From the NCBI RefSeq assembly GCF_004116265.1, contig NZ_QOUX01000042.1:62001-126000 (forward strand): a stretch of 64,000 nucleotides of DNA, read 5' to 3'. Under the pieces are notes generated by a model. It searched no databases. It had not been told where the DNA came from and saw only the letters and a program-made list of their open reading frames with translations. Of this stretch, positions 32,929 through 42,527 are shown in pieces; within the stretch, counting starts at the first letter, position 1; every line of letters begins with the position of its first letter. The DNA is from Anaerobacillus alkaliphilus. Lineage in GTDB: Bacteria > Bacillota > Bacilli > Bacillales > Anaerobacillaceae. Both the position numbers and the translations under genes were made by a program.

Positions 32929-33041
32929 GTTAGATAAGATATCTAATAGCGAATAAAAATCTTTTATACAATCTACTTATAAGAACAAATGTTTTGTTAA
33001 TAATGGTATAATATAGTCAACTTAAATTGGGTGGGGTAAAA

Positions 33042-34283
33042 ATGAAGAAAATTCGTTTTATTCATGCAGCTGATTTGCATTTAGATAGTCCGTTTCAAGG
33101 ATTAAGAGATTTGCCAAAAAGTATCGTACAAAAATTACGCGAAAGTACGTTTGATGCACTCCAAGCGTTAATTAACCATGCAATTGCTTACCAAGTTGAT
33201 TTTGTAATAGTAGCTGGTGATTTATTTGATGGAGAGAATCGTAGTTTAAAAGCTCAAACGAAACTAAAAAAAGCATTGGAACAATTACATAGGCACAATA
33301 TAAGCTGTTTTATTATTCATGGAAACCATGATCATCTAGGAGGAAATTGGATATCGTTAACATGGCCAAGTAATGTTTACTTCTTTAAGGATGAAATTAG
33401 TTATACAGAATATAAGAAAAGGGACGTAGTCGCACATCTATATGGATATAGCTATCCAGAAAAAACAGTGAAAGAAAATATAGTTAAATGGTTTAACAAA
33501 ACTAATAGTTCTGCTGATTTTCATATAGGAATTCTCCATGGAACTGCGAGTGGACAAGAAGGGCATGATCATTATGCACCTTTTTCAGTTCAACAATTAG
33601 TGCAAAAGGAATTTGATTATTGGGCCTTGGGACATATTCACAAGAGACAGGTTTTACATGAAACGCCATTTGTAGTTTACTCTGGTAATCTTCAAGGAAG
33701 GCATAAACAAGAATTAGATGAAAAAGGGGTGTATTTAGTTGAACTTACTTCTGAAAAGTCAACATCACTAACCTTTTTACCTACATCTCCCGTTATATGG
33801 AAAGAACTAACTGTTTCTATAGATGGTATAGAAGAAGTGACTGAGTTGCAGCAACGTTGTGAGTCGCTCTTATTGGAGGCAAAAGGAAGCGGAAGTAGTT
33901 TAGTAGTCATACTTCACTTCGTTGGGAGTGGACCATTGCATAGTTTTCTCATTGAAAGAGGCGAAGAATTCATTGAAATTCTAAACTTAGGTCAGGAGAA
34001 TAAACAGTATTTCACCTATGTTATAGACAAGAAACAAGATACTACAGGGGAGTGGGATAAGGAGCAACTAAAAAAGGACCAAAATTTACTAAGTGATATT
34101 ATTTCTGCAGTTGAGCGATTAAAGATCGAAGAAGAACCTTTAGATAACGTACTTGATGAAGTATTTGGAAATCAAAGATTGAAAAGATTTGTAACAACCT
34201 TCTCCGACGCAGAACAAAAACAGCTTTTACTAGAAGCGGAAAGTTATCTCATCAATGAATTATTAAAAGATAGGGATGATTAG
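33042..34283 (+). CDS. yhaO: DNA-repair-type metallophosphoesterase YhaO
   Basis: The product has 413 residues. The SbcD/Mre11-type motifs are AADLHLDSPF (motif I), VIVAGDLFDG (II), IHGNHDHL (III), HGTASG and LGHIHKR. The ATG at 33042 follows GGTGGGG; an upstream TTG at 33027 has no ribosome site. It pairs with the YhaN ATPase 3 bp downstream, as SbcD does with SbcC. It probably cuts DNA ends or hairpins. In B. subtilis, yhaO, yhaN and yhaM are adjacent. Confidence 0.93.
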   Translation: MKKIRFIHAADLHLDSPFQGLRDLPKSIVQKLRESTFDALQALINHAIAYQVDFVIVAGDLFDGENRSLKAQTKLKKALEQLHRHNISCFIIHGNHDHLGGNWISLTWPSNVYFFKDEISYTEYKKRDVVAHLYGYSYPEKTVKENIVKWFNKTNSSADFHIGILHGTASGQEGHDHYAPFSVQQLVQKEFDYWALGHIHKRQVLHETPFVVYSGNLQGRHKQELDEKGVYLVELTSEKSTSLTFLPTSPVIWKELTVSIDGIEEVTELQQRCESLLLEAKGSGSSLVVILHFVGSGPLHSFLIERGEEFIEILNLGQENKQYFTYVIDKKQDTTGEWDKEQLKKDQNLLSDIISAVERLKIEEEPLDNVLDEVFGNQRLKRFVTTFSDAEQKQLLLEAESYLINELLKDRDD

Positions 34284-34286
34284 CCA

Positions 34287-37280
34287 ATGAAAATAATAAA
34301 ATTACATATTTATGGGTTTGGTCGCTTTCAAAATTATCAGATTGAATTACCAAGAGATCCAATTTTTCTCATACTTGGGGAAAATGAAGCAGGAAAATCA
34401 ACCCTGATGGCTTTTATTCGTTGTATTCTATTTGGCTTTCCTACAAAGCAATCAAACGAACTTCGTTATGAACCTAGGCTTGGTGGGCGTTATGGCGGAA
34501 GTATTGTCATTGAGTCAATAAAATATGGAAGAGTTACGATCGAAAGGATTAGTGGTAAAGCGGTAGGTGACGTCAAGCTGTATTTCGAGGATGGTACCAT
34601 CGGAAATGAAGTAGAGTTAAATCTTATTCTCGGTGAGATTGACAGAACGACATACAGAGGAATATATTCTTTCGGGTTAACGGACTTACAATCGCTTGAG
34701 CATCTACATTCGGATGAAATTAATAAATTTATGTTTGGTGTTGGAATTGCAGGTCGTAATAACTTATTAGAGATTGAGAAGAAAAATGAAAAAGTCCTAC
34801 AAACTCTATATAAACCCACCGGTAGAAAACCGATAATTAATGAACAAGTAAGCAAGGTTATTGAAGCAGAAGAGTCAATGGCTTCTTGGCGAAAAAAACG
34901 TAATCAATATGAACAACTAACAAATGAGAGAGCGAGTTTGGCCAAGCGAATTGAAAAGGGAAATGATGTACAACTAGAATTAAATCGAAGCTATCGCTAT
35001 TTTGAAAAACTTAGATCAATCGCCTTAGTTGTCCAAAATAAGAAGATGTATGAGAACAGGCTAGAGCAATTGCCTCCTTATGAACCATTCCCAGTAGATG
35101 GATTGCAGCGATTAGAGGCACTTAATGAAAATTGTGTAGAAGCCGAAGGGGAACTAAACGTTTATCGTAAAAAGCTTGAATTAATTTTTACAGAGAAACA
35201 GAAACTGGTCATCAGCTCAAATCTTACTGAGCTTGAACAATCGGTAGGTGAAGTGAAGGAATCTCGCAAGCTTTACGAGACAAAAAAGGACGAGCTTGGA
35301 TTACTTTTGCAACAAATACAGTTTGAACAACAAGAATATCGGATTATGCTTGATAAGCTTGGATACGATCATGCAGACTTTGAAACAGGTTATGTTGCTG
35401 AAGAAAAACTTACAGTTCTTATCGAACAAGAAGTAAAATTGAAACAGCACCAAATTTTTCTGCAATCTCAATATGAGCAGGCGAGAAAAACCCTTGAAGA
35501 AAAAGAAAATATCGTAAAGTCGCTGAAATTGCAATTATTAGACGAAAAAACAAAACTTGATTTAGAAAGAAAAGTAGCTGAACAAAGCACAGAAAAAGAC
35601 TTAAAACAGCAACTAGCTTTCATTGACAACAGTCTTCAAACACTTTCAAATCAATCGAAATATTTCCAGAAAGAAAAGAACAGTCGGTCAACACTCTTAT
35701 TCGTAATAGGAATTATTACCAGTGTTCTTGGAGCGACGATCCTGATTTTTAATGACCAATGGTTATTAGCAGCTGTCTTACTTATTACGGTGGTTACAAG
35801 TTTGATACTTAGTAAATGGGCTACGAATAAATCCTTACATGCTGTATTAAATGACCTAAAACAAGAGAAGGAAAAACAAGAAGAGAATAAGCTTAAACTT
35901 CAAGAGCAACTAAAAATGAGGAACAATAGTTTATTTGAACATGATCACATGTTGTTACAAAGGGACCAAGAGAGAAGAGAACAGTTACAACTGTTGAAAC
36001 AAACTTTGATTGAAGCAACTAATCACTTTGAGTATAGTTGTAAAGAGTTAGATAAATCGGAGATTACAATGACTTTTTTTCAAGAGCAACTTGGGACTTG
36101 GGCTAATGATTACCGATATCCAATTGGTCTGGATGCTACTCATTATCTAAAGTTATTAAAAATGATGGAAGAACTCAAAAAGAAAAATCGTCAAATTAGC
36201 TTTATTGAAGCAAAAGCAAGTTCTCTCAAAATGGATTTAGAAAAGTTAGAGAAAAAAGTAGAAAAATTATGTATGGGATTATCTCTACCTTATAATTTGG
36301 AAAACTTTCAGCAAAATGTTGAGCGATTATCTAATTATTTAAGTAGTGAACTAGAAAAAGAAAAGGTTGTTCAAAGATTTTCCGCAGAGGCAAACCAGTT
36401 TAAGGAAGCCATTCAGTCTGTAGAAGCAAAACGAAATCAGTATCAGTTAGAAATAGAAAAACTGTGGAAAAATGCTCATGTGAACACTGAAGAGGAATTT
36501 CGCCAAAAGGGAAACGCATGGGTAGAAAGTCAGGAAATAAAAGCAAAATTACGTGTTTACAACAGCCAAATTATCCCTGTACTAAGCTCAGATACAACGC
36601 TTGAGCAGCTAGAAAGTGATGTCTTGAGTTATCAAGATATACTCGAAGATAAGATAACTGAAATTGAAACAAACCTAACTAGTTTACGGGCAGAGGAAAG
36701 AAAGTTATTAGAGCGAGTAGCAAAAATTGAATTAGAAATAGCAGAATTAGAAGAAGGTAGTAATTATTCTCTTTCGCTACATAATTTAGAAATTGAAAAG
36801 GGAATTCTAAATGTTGAAGTGAAAAAATGGGCACTACACCGTACTGTTCAATTCTTAATTGATGAAGCCAAGAAAGTATATGAAAAAGAAAGACAACCAC
36901 AAGTAGTAAAAGAAGCTACAAGAATGTTTAAGTATCTGACTGATGGAGAATATATTCAATTGACTGCCCCAATAGGTGAACAGAGATTTATTGTAGAACG
37001 CCAAGACGGCCTCAAATTTCAGCCTAATGAGCTAAGTCAAGGCACAAAAGAGCAGTTGTACCTAGCATTACGATTTGCGTTAGCAACAGTACATTCAAAG
37101 CAAACATCGTTCCCAATTTTAATGGATGACATCCTTGTGAACTTTGATAGAGAACGTAGGCTTAAGGCAATTGAACTGATAAAAGAAATTTCTAAAGAAC
37201 ACCAGATTATTTTCTTTACCTGCCATCCTTTTATGGCAACTGAAATTTCCAATCATCACTTCCTATTAACTGGGAAATAG
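34287..37280 (+). CDS. yhaN: SbcC-like AAA ATPase YhaN
   Basis: The product has 997 residues. An N-terminal half-ATPase has Walker A LGENEAGKSTLM (about 31-42). Long coiled coils cover about 190-830, interrupted near 470-510 by two hydrophobic stretches (TLLFVIGIITSVLGATILIF and LLAAVLLITVVTSLIL) that look like a membrane hairpin. The C-terminal half has the signature LSQGTKEQLYLALR and Walker B FPILMDDILVNFD. Together with YhaO it should form an ATP-driven end-processing nuclease. The membrane hairpin within the coiled coil distinguishes YhaN-type proteins from SbcC. Confidence 0.93.
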   Translation: MKIIKLHIYGFGRFQNYQIELPRDPIFLILGENEAGKSTLMAFIRCILFGFPTKQSNELRYEPRLGGRYGGSIVIESIKYGRVTIERISGKAVGDVKLYFEDGTIGNEVELNLILGEIDRTTYRGIYSFGLTDLQSLEHLHSDEINKFMFGVGIAGRNNLLEIEKKNEKVLQTLYKPTGRKPIINEQVSKVIEAEESMASWRKKRNQYEQLTNERASLAKRIEKGNDVQLELNRSYRYFEKLRSIALVVQNKKMYENRLEQLPPYEPFPVDGLQRLEALNENCVEAEGELNVYRKKLELIFTEKQKLVISSNLTELEQSVGEVKESRKLYETKKDELGLLLQQIQFEQQEYRIMLDKLGYDHADFETGYVAEEKLTVLIEQEVKLKQHQIFLQSQYEQARKTLEEKENIVKSLKLQLLDEKTKLDLERKVAEQSTEKDLKQQLAFIDNSLQTLSNQSKYFQKEKNSRSTLLFVIGIITSVLGATILIFNDQWLLAAVLLITVVTSLILSKWATNKSLHAVLNDLKQEKEKQEENKLKLQEQLKMRNNSLFEHDHMLLQRDQERREQLQLLKQTLIEATNHFEYSCKELDKSEITMTFFQEQLGTWANDYRYPIGLDATHYLKLLKMMEELKKKNRQISFIEAKASSLKMDLEKLEKKVEKLCMGLSLPYNLENFQQNVERLSNYLSSELEKEKVVQRFSAEANQFKEAIQSVEAKRNQYQLEIEKLWKNAHVNTEEEFRQKGNAWVESQEIKAKLRVYNSQIIPVLSSDTTLEQLESDVLSYQDILEDKITEIETNLTSLRAEERKLLERVAKIELEIAELEEGSNYSLSLHNLEIEKGILNVEVKKWALHRTVQFLIDEAKKVYEKERQPQVVKEATRMFKYLTDGEYIQLTAPIGEQRFIVERQDGLKFQPNELSQGTKEQLYLALRFALATVHSKQTSFPILMDDILVNFDRERRLKAIELIKEISKEHQIIFFTCHPFMATEISNHHFLLTGK

Positions 37281-37292
37281 ACGTCAGCAATT

Positions 37293-37318
37293 CCTTTTCA
37301 TTCCTGAAAAGGTTTGAT
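37293..37318 (+). terminator. Possible weak terminator after yhaN
   Basis: CCTTTTCA/TGAAAAGG with a 4-nt loop, followed by TTTGAT. The T tract is short. Confidence 0.4.
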
Positions 37319-37394
37319 AAAATCTACTAGGATTTTTTCTTTTTTCCGATAAAATAAGAAGTAAGGTAAATACTTAATAAAAGGGTGACAATAA

Positions 37395-38072
37395 TTGGAA
37401 AAATATATTATAAATTTAGTAGAAGATGAAAAAAATTTAGCAGATATATTAAAAGCATACATGATCAGAGAGGGGTGGGATGTTTATCACTTTGCGGATG
37501 GACAAGATGCTTATGACGCGATTAATCACGCTACTCCACATTTATGGATCTTGGATATTATGCTTCCTAATTTGGACGGCTATCAATTATTGAAAGCAAT
37601 TAAATCTAAGAGTGATACACCAGTTATTTTCATCTCCGCTAGGGATAAGGATTTAGACCGAGTGTTAGGCCTTGAGTTAGGGAGTGATGATTATTTAGCG
37701 AAACCGTTTTTGCCAGAGGAATTAATCATTCGAGTAAAAAGAATCGTGTCACGCGCCTATCATTCAACAGCCCAATCTGAGAAGAAGCGACTAGAATTGA
37801 ATGGCTATTACATCGATCCTGAAACTCGAAATATCTATGATGGTAGTGAACTACTAGAGATGACAACGAAAGAGTTAGATTTGATTATCCTTCTTACTTC
37901 AAACATTGGTAAAGCATTTTCCCGAGAAGAAATTATTGAATACGTCTGGGGAACAGATTATTATGGGTCAGAACGGGCGGTTGATGATGTTGTACGAAGG
38001 GTCAGAAAAAAATTACCTCGTCTTCATGTTGAAACACTTTATGGATTTGGGTACCGGGTCTTATCATCATGA
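37395..38072 (+). CDS. OmpR-family response regulator
   Basis: The product has 225 residues, starting at TTG after GGGTGAC. The receiver domain (about 1-120) has the acidic pair ED at 10-11, the phospho-acceptor Asp54 in WILDIMLPNLDGY, and the conserved Lys in LAKPF. The C-terminal winged helix (about 130-225) has FSREEIIEYVWG and RAVDDVVRRVRKKL. Its end overlaps the kinase start by 4 bp. It is located between yhaN and yhaM, where B. subtilis has no two-component genes. The target genes are unknown. Confidence 0.93.
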   Translation: MEKYIINLVEDEKNLADILKAYMIREGWDVYHFADGQDAYDAINHATPHLWILDIMLPNLDGYQLLKAIKSKSDTPVIFISARDKDLDRVLGLELGSDDYLAKPFLPEELIIRVKRIVSRAYHSTAQSEKKRLELNGYYIDPETRNIYDGSELLEMTTKELDLIILLTSNIGKAFSREEIIEYVWGTDYYGSERAVDDVVRRVRKKLPRLHVETLYGFGYRVLSS

Positions 38073-39403
38073 ACCATGTCAACTTGACACATAGAATTTG
38101 GCTTTCCTTTATTTCGTTAATCTTCATCGTAGCATTATTGTTAGTTATTATTTATCCGATCTCAATAAAAAGTACATTAACTGGGGAAACCTACCGAATT
38201 ATTGAAGAAGAACAAGATCGCTACCAAGCGCCTCAGCAAACAGCTCCACCACAGTCAGAAATTGATTTTATCACAAGAAGAGAAGCAGAACGTTCAGTGG
38301 GTCATCTTTTCTTCGTCAATCAATTTGGAAGGCTACAGGGTGATCCTGTTCCGGATGTTGTGTTAAATGAAATGAGAGATCGCTCGTCTAGACAAATGAC
38401 CGACCGGGGTAGGTATGAACTAACGTACGGTGGGTCAACTGTTTTCTATGTTGTGTTAAAGATTAATACCGTCGTTGGAGAAGTGTCCCACATTTCTTAC
38501 ATGTGGGATTCATATCGTGACAACATGGTCAAACAGCTATGGGAACGTCTGCTTTATATTTTAATATTAGCCAGTTTACTAGGGCTCTTCCCAGCCTTTT
38601 GGTTAAAAAATTACTTGCGACAACCTCTTACACTGTTGGGGAATCATTTTGAACAGATTTCTAACCGAAATTGGCAAGAACCATTTGAATGGAAAGGTGA
38701 TAAAGACTTTCAAAAACTTTCTTTTCAATTTGAACAGATGCGACAAAACTTAATGAATTATGATAAAGCACAGAAAACCTTTATTCAGCATGCTTCACAT
38801 GAACTGAAAACCCCAATCATGGTTGTTAAGAGCTATGCCAAATCAGTTAAGGATGGAGTATATCCCCAAGAGAACATTGGACAAGCAATGGATGTGATCA
38901 TTGAAGAAACCAATCGGATGGAAAAGCGTGTGAAAGATATGCTCTACTTTACAAAGCTAGACTCTATTAAAGAAGAAATTGTTCACCGTGATAAAATTGT
39001 CTTTGGTTCATTAGCTTACTTATTACAGGAACGCTACAGGGTTCAACGAAATGATGTCACAATCATCATTGAGGGAGCAGATGTAACGTTTAATGCAGAT
39101 AAGGAACAAATACAAATTTTACTAGAAAATTTAGTAGAGAACGCATTACGTTATGCAGAAACAACAATTTGGTTAAAAGCAGAGATTGTTAATGAAACTT
39201 TAGAGATTACTGTCAAAAACAATGGTGAGCGTATACCAACTAAAGAGCTAGGTCATATATTTACACCTTTCCGTAAAGGAAACAAGGGACAATTTGGACT
39301 TGGACTGGCTATAGTAAAACGTATAGCAGAGCTTCATGGAGGTTTTCCTACTGTGAAAAATGAGGCAGAAGGAGTTAACTTTAAAATTTTCTTACCTCAA
39401 TGA
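38069..39403 (+). CDS. Membrane sensor histidine kinase
   Basis: The product has 444 residues. Membrane helices at about 10-31 and 161-180 enclose an external sensor domain of about 130 residues. A HAMP-like linker follows (about 180-235). The dimerisation domain has the phospho-acceptor His244 in HASHELKTPI. The catalytic domain has the N box LLENLVENALRY, a G1-type region VKNNGERIP and the G2 box FGLGLAIVKRI. It is translated by overlap with the response regulator. The stimulus is unknown. Confidence 0.93.
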   Translation: MNHVNLTHRIWLSFISLIFIVALLLVIIYPISIKSTLTGETYRIIEEEQDRYQAPQQTAPPQSEIDFITRREAERSVGHLFFVNQFGRLQGDPVPDVVLNEMRDRSSRQMTDRGRYELTYGGSTVFYVVLKINTVVGEVSHISYMWDSYRDNMVKQLWERLLYILILASLLGLFPAFWLKNYLRQPLTLLGNHFEQISNRNWQEPFEWKGDKDFQKLSFQFEQMRQNLMNYDKAQKTFIQHASHELKTPIMVVKSYAKSVKDGVYPQENIGQAMDVIIEETNRMEKRVKDMLYFTKLDSIKEEIVHRDKIVFGSLAYLLQERYRVQRNDVTIIIEGADVTFNADKEQIQILLENLVENALRYAETTIWLKAEIVNETLEITVKNNGERIPTKELGHIFTPFRKGNKGQFGLGLAIVKRIAELHGGFPTVKNEAEGVNFKIFLPQ

Positions 39404-39416
39404 ATTTCATAATTTC

Positions 39417-39440
39417 TTAGTATCGCCATTACGATACTAA
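39417..39440. other. Hairpin after the two-component operon
   Basis: TTAGTATCG/CGATACTAA with a 6-nt loop, without a clear T tract. It is followed by a second pair, GTAAATG and CATTTAC, before yhaM. It could end or pause the kinase transcript. ATGAATTTCATAATT at about 39400 matches the nested repeat at 24094. Confidence 0.45.
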
Positions 39441-39510
39441 ATGTAAATGCCTAAGGTAATTAAGCAATTCATTTACCTTTGTAACATATTAAAAGATTGG
39501 GGGTACATTC

Positions 39511-40455
39511 ATGCGAAAAGGGATTGTACATTATCAAACGGGTGAAAAAATAGATGGTTATCTACTAATTAAGTCGGCTACAAAAGGGCTAGCAAGTAAT
39601 GGTAAGCCGTTTTTGACGCTACAACTAGGAGACCATACTGGGGAAGTAGAAGCAAAACTATGGGATTGTAATGTAGAAGACGAAGCTGCTTTTGTTAGTA
39701 GTATTATTATTCATGTAACAGGAGATATTCATGATTATCGAGGAAAACAGCAATTAAAGATAAAGGGTATTCGTCCCACTACCGCTATGGATCATGTGAA
39801 ATTGGCTGATTTTCTCCAATGTGCTCCACAAGACCCTGAGGAAATGTTAGCAAAGGTAACTCAATATATTTTTGAAATGAAAAACGCAAACATTCAAAGA
39901 ATCACTCGTCATCTATTAAAAAAACATCGAGAAGCATTTATTGAAGTGCCAGCAGCAACCAAGAACCATCATGAGTTCGTTTCAGGGCTAGCGTTTCACG
40001 TAGTTTCTATGCTAGATTTAGCCAAAGCATTAGCAAATTTATACCCATCATTGGATACAGATTTACTGTATTCAGGGGTTATCTTACATGATTTAGGTAA
40101 AGTCATAGAGCTGTCAGGTCCTGTTGCAACAACCTATACACTAGAAGGAAAACTCCTTGGTCATATTTCTATCATGGTAAATGAAATTGGACAAGTAGCC
40201 AAAGAGTTAGGAATAGATGGTGAAGAGGTTATGATTTTACAGCATCTTGTGTTGAGTCACCATTCAAAAGGTGAATGGGGAAGTCCGAAAGCACCTTTAA
40301 TCCGAGAAGCAGAAATGCTCCACATGATTGATAATATAGACGCGAAAATGAATATGCTAGATCGTGCGTTAGAGAGAGTAAAGCCAGGCGAATTTAGTGA
40401 TAAAGTATATGCCATGGACAACCGTAGTTTCTATAAACCTACTTTTCAGGAATGA
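39511..40455 (+). CDS. yhaM: 3'-5' exoribonuclease YhaM
   Basis: The product has 314 residues, the size of B. subtilis YhaM. An OB-fold nucleic-acid domain (about 1-90; [18 protein letters not shown]) precedes an HD domain with H...HD...[16 protein letters not shown], then VILHDLGK and [10 protein letters not shown]. YhaM degrades RNA, and also DNA, from the 3' end in a Mn-dependent way. The start follows GGGGG. It is separated from yhaN by the two-component genes. Confidence 0.95.
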   Translation: MRKGIVHYQTGEKIDGYLLIKSATKGLASNGKPFLTLQLGDHTGEVEAKLWDCNVEDEAAFVSSIIIHVTGDIHDYRGKQQLKIKGIRPTTAMDHVKLADFLQCAPQDPEEMLAKVTQYIFEMKNANIQRITRHLLKKHREAFIEVPAATKNHHEFVSGLAFHVVSMLDLAKALANLYPSLDTDLLYSGVILHDLGKVIELSGPVATTYTLEGKLLGHISIMVNEIGQVAKELGIDGEEVMILQHLVLSHHSKGEWGSPKAPLIREAEMLHMIDNIDAKMNMLDRALERVKPGEFSDKVYAMDNRSFYKPTFQE

Positions 40456-40460
40456 AAAAA

Positions 40461-40591
40461 TTATGAATTATGAATTATGAATTATGAATTATGAATTATG
40501 AATTATGAATTATGAATTATGAATTATGAATGGCGAGAGAGTTGCTTCGAAGCTCTACTAAATCCAATTGACAATTCAAAATTCATAATTT
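40461..40591. repeat. Heptamer/palindrome repeat, copy A
   Basis: Ten perfect tandem copies of TTATGAA fill 40461-40530. The palindrome GCTTCGAAGC lies at 40544-40553, and the right end has AATTCATAATT, which is complementary to the heptamers. The whole can fold as a slipped hairpin. Copies B (59827-59909) and C (29289-29378) have the same parts with four and about two heptamers. Confidence 0.85.
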
Positions 40592-40661
40592 AAATAGGCA
40601 TATCTATTAATAGAGTAGAATAGACTACTAGTAAGAAAACTATTAATAGAGGTGGTATTAT

Positions 40662-40937
40662 ATGAATCCAGTAAAATTTGTAGGAGCTTTAATAGGAGGA
40701 CTTTTAGTGCTATTCGTTATTCGGATATTACTTCTCACAACTCCAATGGCAGCTTTTGTTCAAATGAGCCCTTGGTGGGTGTATTTACTAATTGGCGGAA
40801 TTTTCATTAGTGGTTATCTTTCGTTTAAATATGAAAAAGAAGACCGAGAAACTGAGCAACGCTGGATTGAACAAGAAGGTGAAGCGTTTATGGAGCCAAT
40901 TCGTAAACGTCGCCAAGATAACCAAACAATTAATTAA
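40662..40937 (+). CDS. yhaL: Sporulation membrane protein YhaL-like
   Basis: The product has 91 residues with two hydrophobic segments (about 5-27 and 38-55). The part SPWWVYLLIGGIFISGYLSF and the charged tail WIEQEGEAFMEPIRKRR match YhaL, which lies at this place between yhaM and prsA in B. subtilis and affects sporulation. It has about 20 more N-terminal residues than B. subtilis YhaL, including the first hydrophobic segment. The ribosome site GAGGTGG precedes the ATG. Confidence 0.85.
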   Translation: MNPVKFVGALIGGLLVLFVIRILLLTTPMAAFVQMSPWWVYLLIGGIFISGYLSFKYEKEDRETEQRWIEQEGEAFMEPIRKRRQDNQTIN

Positions 40938-40943
40938 AACATA

Positions 40944-40971
40944 AAAGGAGCTGACGCAGGTCAGCTCCTTT
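40944..40971 (+). terminator. Intrinsic terminator of yhaL
   Basis: AAAGGAGCTGAC/GTCAGCTCCTTT is a perfect 12-bp stem with a GCAG loop. It may serve the convergent YjcZ-type gene too. Confidence 0.85.
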
Positions 40972-40982
40972 CACTGTTTTAA

Positions 40983-41105
40983 TTAGTAACCATAACCAAC
41001 GTATGCTGTACCGATGATTACTAATAAGATAAATAGAACTAGGATTAATGCAAATCCTGCTCCTGCTCCACCTGTAACTGGTGCTCCTGTGAAACATCCT
41101 GCCAT
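40983..41105 (-). CDS. YjcZ family sporulation peptide
   Basis: The product has 40 residues. ATG 41105 follows AAGGGTGATT. The sequence starts MAGCFTGAPVTGG, continues with the hydrophobic GFALILVLFILLVIIG and ends YVGYGY. The Gly-rich head and single hydrophobic helix ending in Gly-Tyr are the mark of the YjcZ/YhzF group of small sporulation proteins. The function is unknown; it probably lies in the spore envelope. Confidence 0.85.
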   Translation of the reverse strand: MAGCFTGAPVTGGAGAGFALILVLFILLVIIGTAYVGYGY

Positions 41106-41239
41106 GTTAAATCACCCTTTCAGAAAGTTTAGGAGGTCTTAGCCTCTTAATCACTGTATGTAATACATGAGTGATTCGTACTGGGCAGAAATGGAATTCT
41201 GCATTTCGGTGAGGGATACCCTATATGCAAAAGGAAAAA

Positions 41240-41266
41240 GACTAAGCTTCTCTAGGAAGCATAGTC
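41240..41266 (-). terminator. Intrinsic terminator of prsA
   Basis: GACTAAGCTTC/GAAGCATAGTC (one mismatch) with a 5-nt loop, followed on the minus strand by TTTTTCC. Between this and 41105, two further small inverted repeats are seen (AATCACT/AGTGATT and GCAGAA/TTCTGC). Confidence 0.75.
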
Positions 41267-41279
41267 CTGTTAAATATTT

Positions 41280-42152
41280 CTAACGATCAAATACATGCTT
41301 AAATTGCTCGTCTTTAATCTGAACATTAGCTGTGTCCATTATTTCGCGCTGAACCTCTTCAAGTGGACGGGCTTGTCTTCTTGCTAGCAATGCCTCAAGT
41401 TCATCTTTTACATCCTCAAAAGACTCTTCAAAAGGAGTACGTTCAGTAACTTTAATGATATGGTAACCAAAATCAGATTGAACAGGGTCACTAATTTCTC
41501 CAACAGCTAGAGAAAATGCTGCTTGTTCAAATTCTGGTACCATTCGACCACGTTCAAACGAACCTAAGCTTCCACCTGCTGCACCACTTCCAGGGTCAAT
41601 AGAGTACTCTTGGGCTAGTTCAGCAAAATCTTCGCCCTGATTAAGTTTAGCTAAGATTTCTTCAGCTGTTTCTAGGTCCTGTACTAAAATATGGCTCGCT
41701 TCTAACTCGCGACCAGCTTCATATTCCGCACGAACCTCCTCTTCAGTAACTACAGCGCCTTCTGAAGCAACCTTTTGTACAACTAAATGTTGCATAACTA
41801 AATTACGGAAATCTTCAATGCTTGAAAATCCTTGCGTGTTTAAAAAGCTCAAGAAAGCTTCATCTTCACCTAAGTCATAAGCATCACGGACTTCGTTCAG
41901 TTCTTTATCAATGTCTTCGTCAGTAACATTAAGTCTTTGTGCATGTGCAGCAAATATTTTGTCTTGTACTAAAGAAAAAAGGACAGCTTCTCCATGTTTT
42001 TCCTTAAGTGCTTCAACAAATTCTGCTTCTGTAATTGCTTGCCCCTCAATTTCTGCTACAATGTTGCTTTCAGTGTCACCATTACTATTACCATTACAAG
42101 CTGTAAGTGCAATAAGACCTGTTAAAGCTATTGCTGTAACCAATTTCTTCAT
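41280..42152 (-). CDS. prsA: PrsA foldase, lipoprotein peptidyl-prolyl isomerase
   Basis: The product has 290 residues. The signal peptide ends in the lipobox LTAC, with Cys19 as lipidation site. The parvulin domain (about 135-230) has [16 protein letters not shown], the [17 protein letters not shown] segment and the end [12 protein letters not shown]- and C-terminal helical parts form the chaperone bowl. PrsA helps exported proteins, including penicillin-binding proteins and proteases, to fold outside the membrane. It is in the conserved position near yhaL and scoC. Confidence 0.95.
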   Translation of the reverse strand: MKKLVTAIALTGLIALTACNGNSNGDTESNIVAEIEGQAITEAEFVEALKEKHGEAVLFSLVQDKIFAAHAQRLNVTDEDIDKELNEVRDAYDLGEDEAFLSFLNTQGFSSIEDFRNLVMQHLVVQKVASEGAVVTEEEVRAEYEAGRELEASHILVQDLETAEEILAKLNQGEDFAELAQEYSIDPGSGAAGGSLGSFERGRMVPEFEQAAFSLAVGEISDPVQSDFGYHIIKVTERTPFEESFEDVKDELEALLARRQARPLEEVQREIMDTANVQIKDEQFKHVFDR

Positions 42153-42235
42153 TTTGCAACTCTCCTTAAACTATCTTCTAATTCGGCACAATGAATACTA
42201 TAGCATAAATTTGTTAGAAATAAAAAAAATAAATT

Positions 42236-42270
42236 AAAAATCCTCTTCACTTTATGTGAAGAGGATTTTT
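42236..42270. terminator. Perfect 15-bp hairpin before prsA
   Basis: AAAAATCCTCTTCAC/GTGAAGAGGATTTTT with a 5-nt loop. It ends the 59-residue gene on the minus strand, whose stop codon is in the loop. Confidence 0.85.
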
Positions 42271-42431
42271 ATATATGATGATGTTAGTAGTATTGTAATT
42301 AAGACATTAATTGTCCGAAATACTTTAGGTTGTTTTTCTTCAGGAATTTCTTTTTGAAGACATAAAGTATTGGTCATTGAATTAATCATAAATAAAATAA
42401 ATAATGCAAAAGGAAAATAAAAAATTAGCAT
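42252..42431 (-). CDS. 59-residue two-helix membrane peptide
   Basis: ATG 42431 follows GGAGGTAACTA (42438-42442 in reverse), a strong ribosome site. The product has a hydrophobic helix FYFPFALFILFMI near the start, a charged middle CLQKEIPEEKQPKVFRT and a second helix INVLITILLTSSYI. Both ends probably face the same side. I do not recognise it. It lies upstream of prsA in the same direction but is separated from it by a strong terminator. Confidence 0.65.
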   Translation of the reverse strand: MLIFYFPFALFILFMINSMTNTLCLQKEIPEEKQPKVFRTINVLITILLTSSYIKILFT

Positions 42432-42527
42432 TAGTTACCTCCATTCAGTAGGATACCATCTATAACTTTATCAAATTTTCTTTAAAAAAGATAGCTTTTT
42501 ACCTTAAAATATAAAGGAGTTGATACT

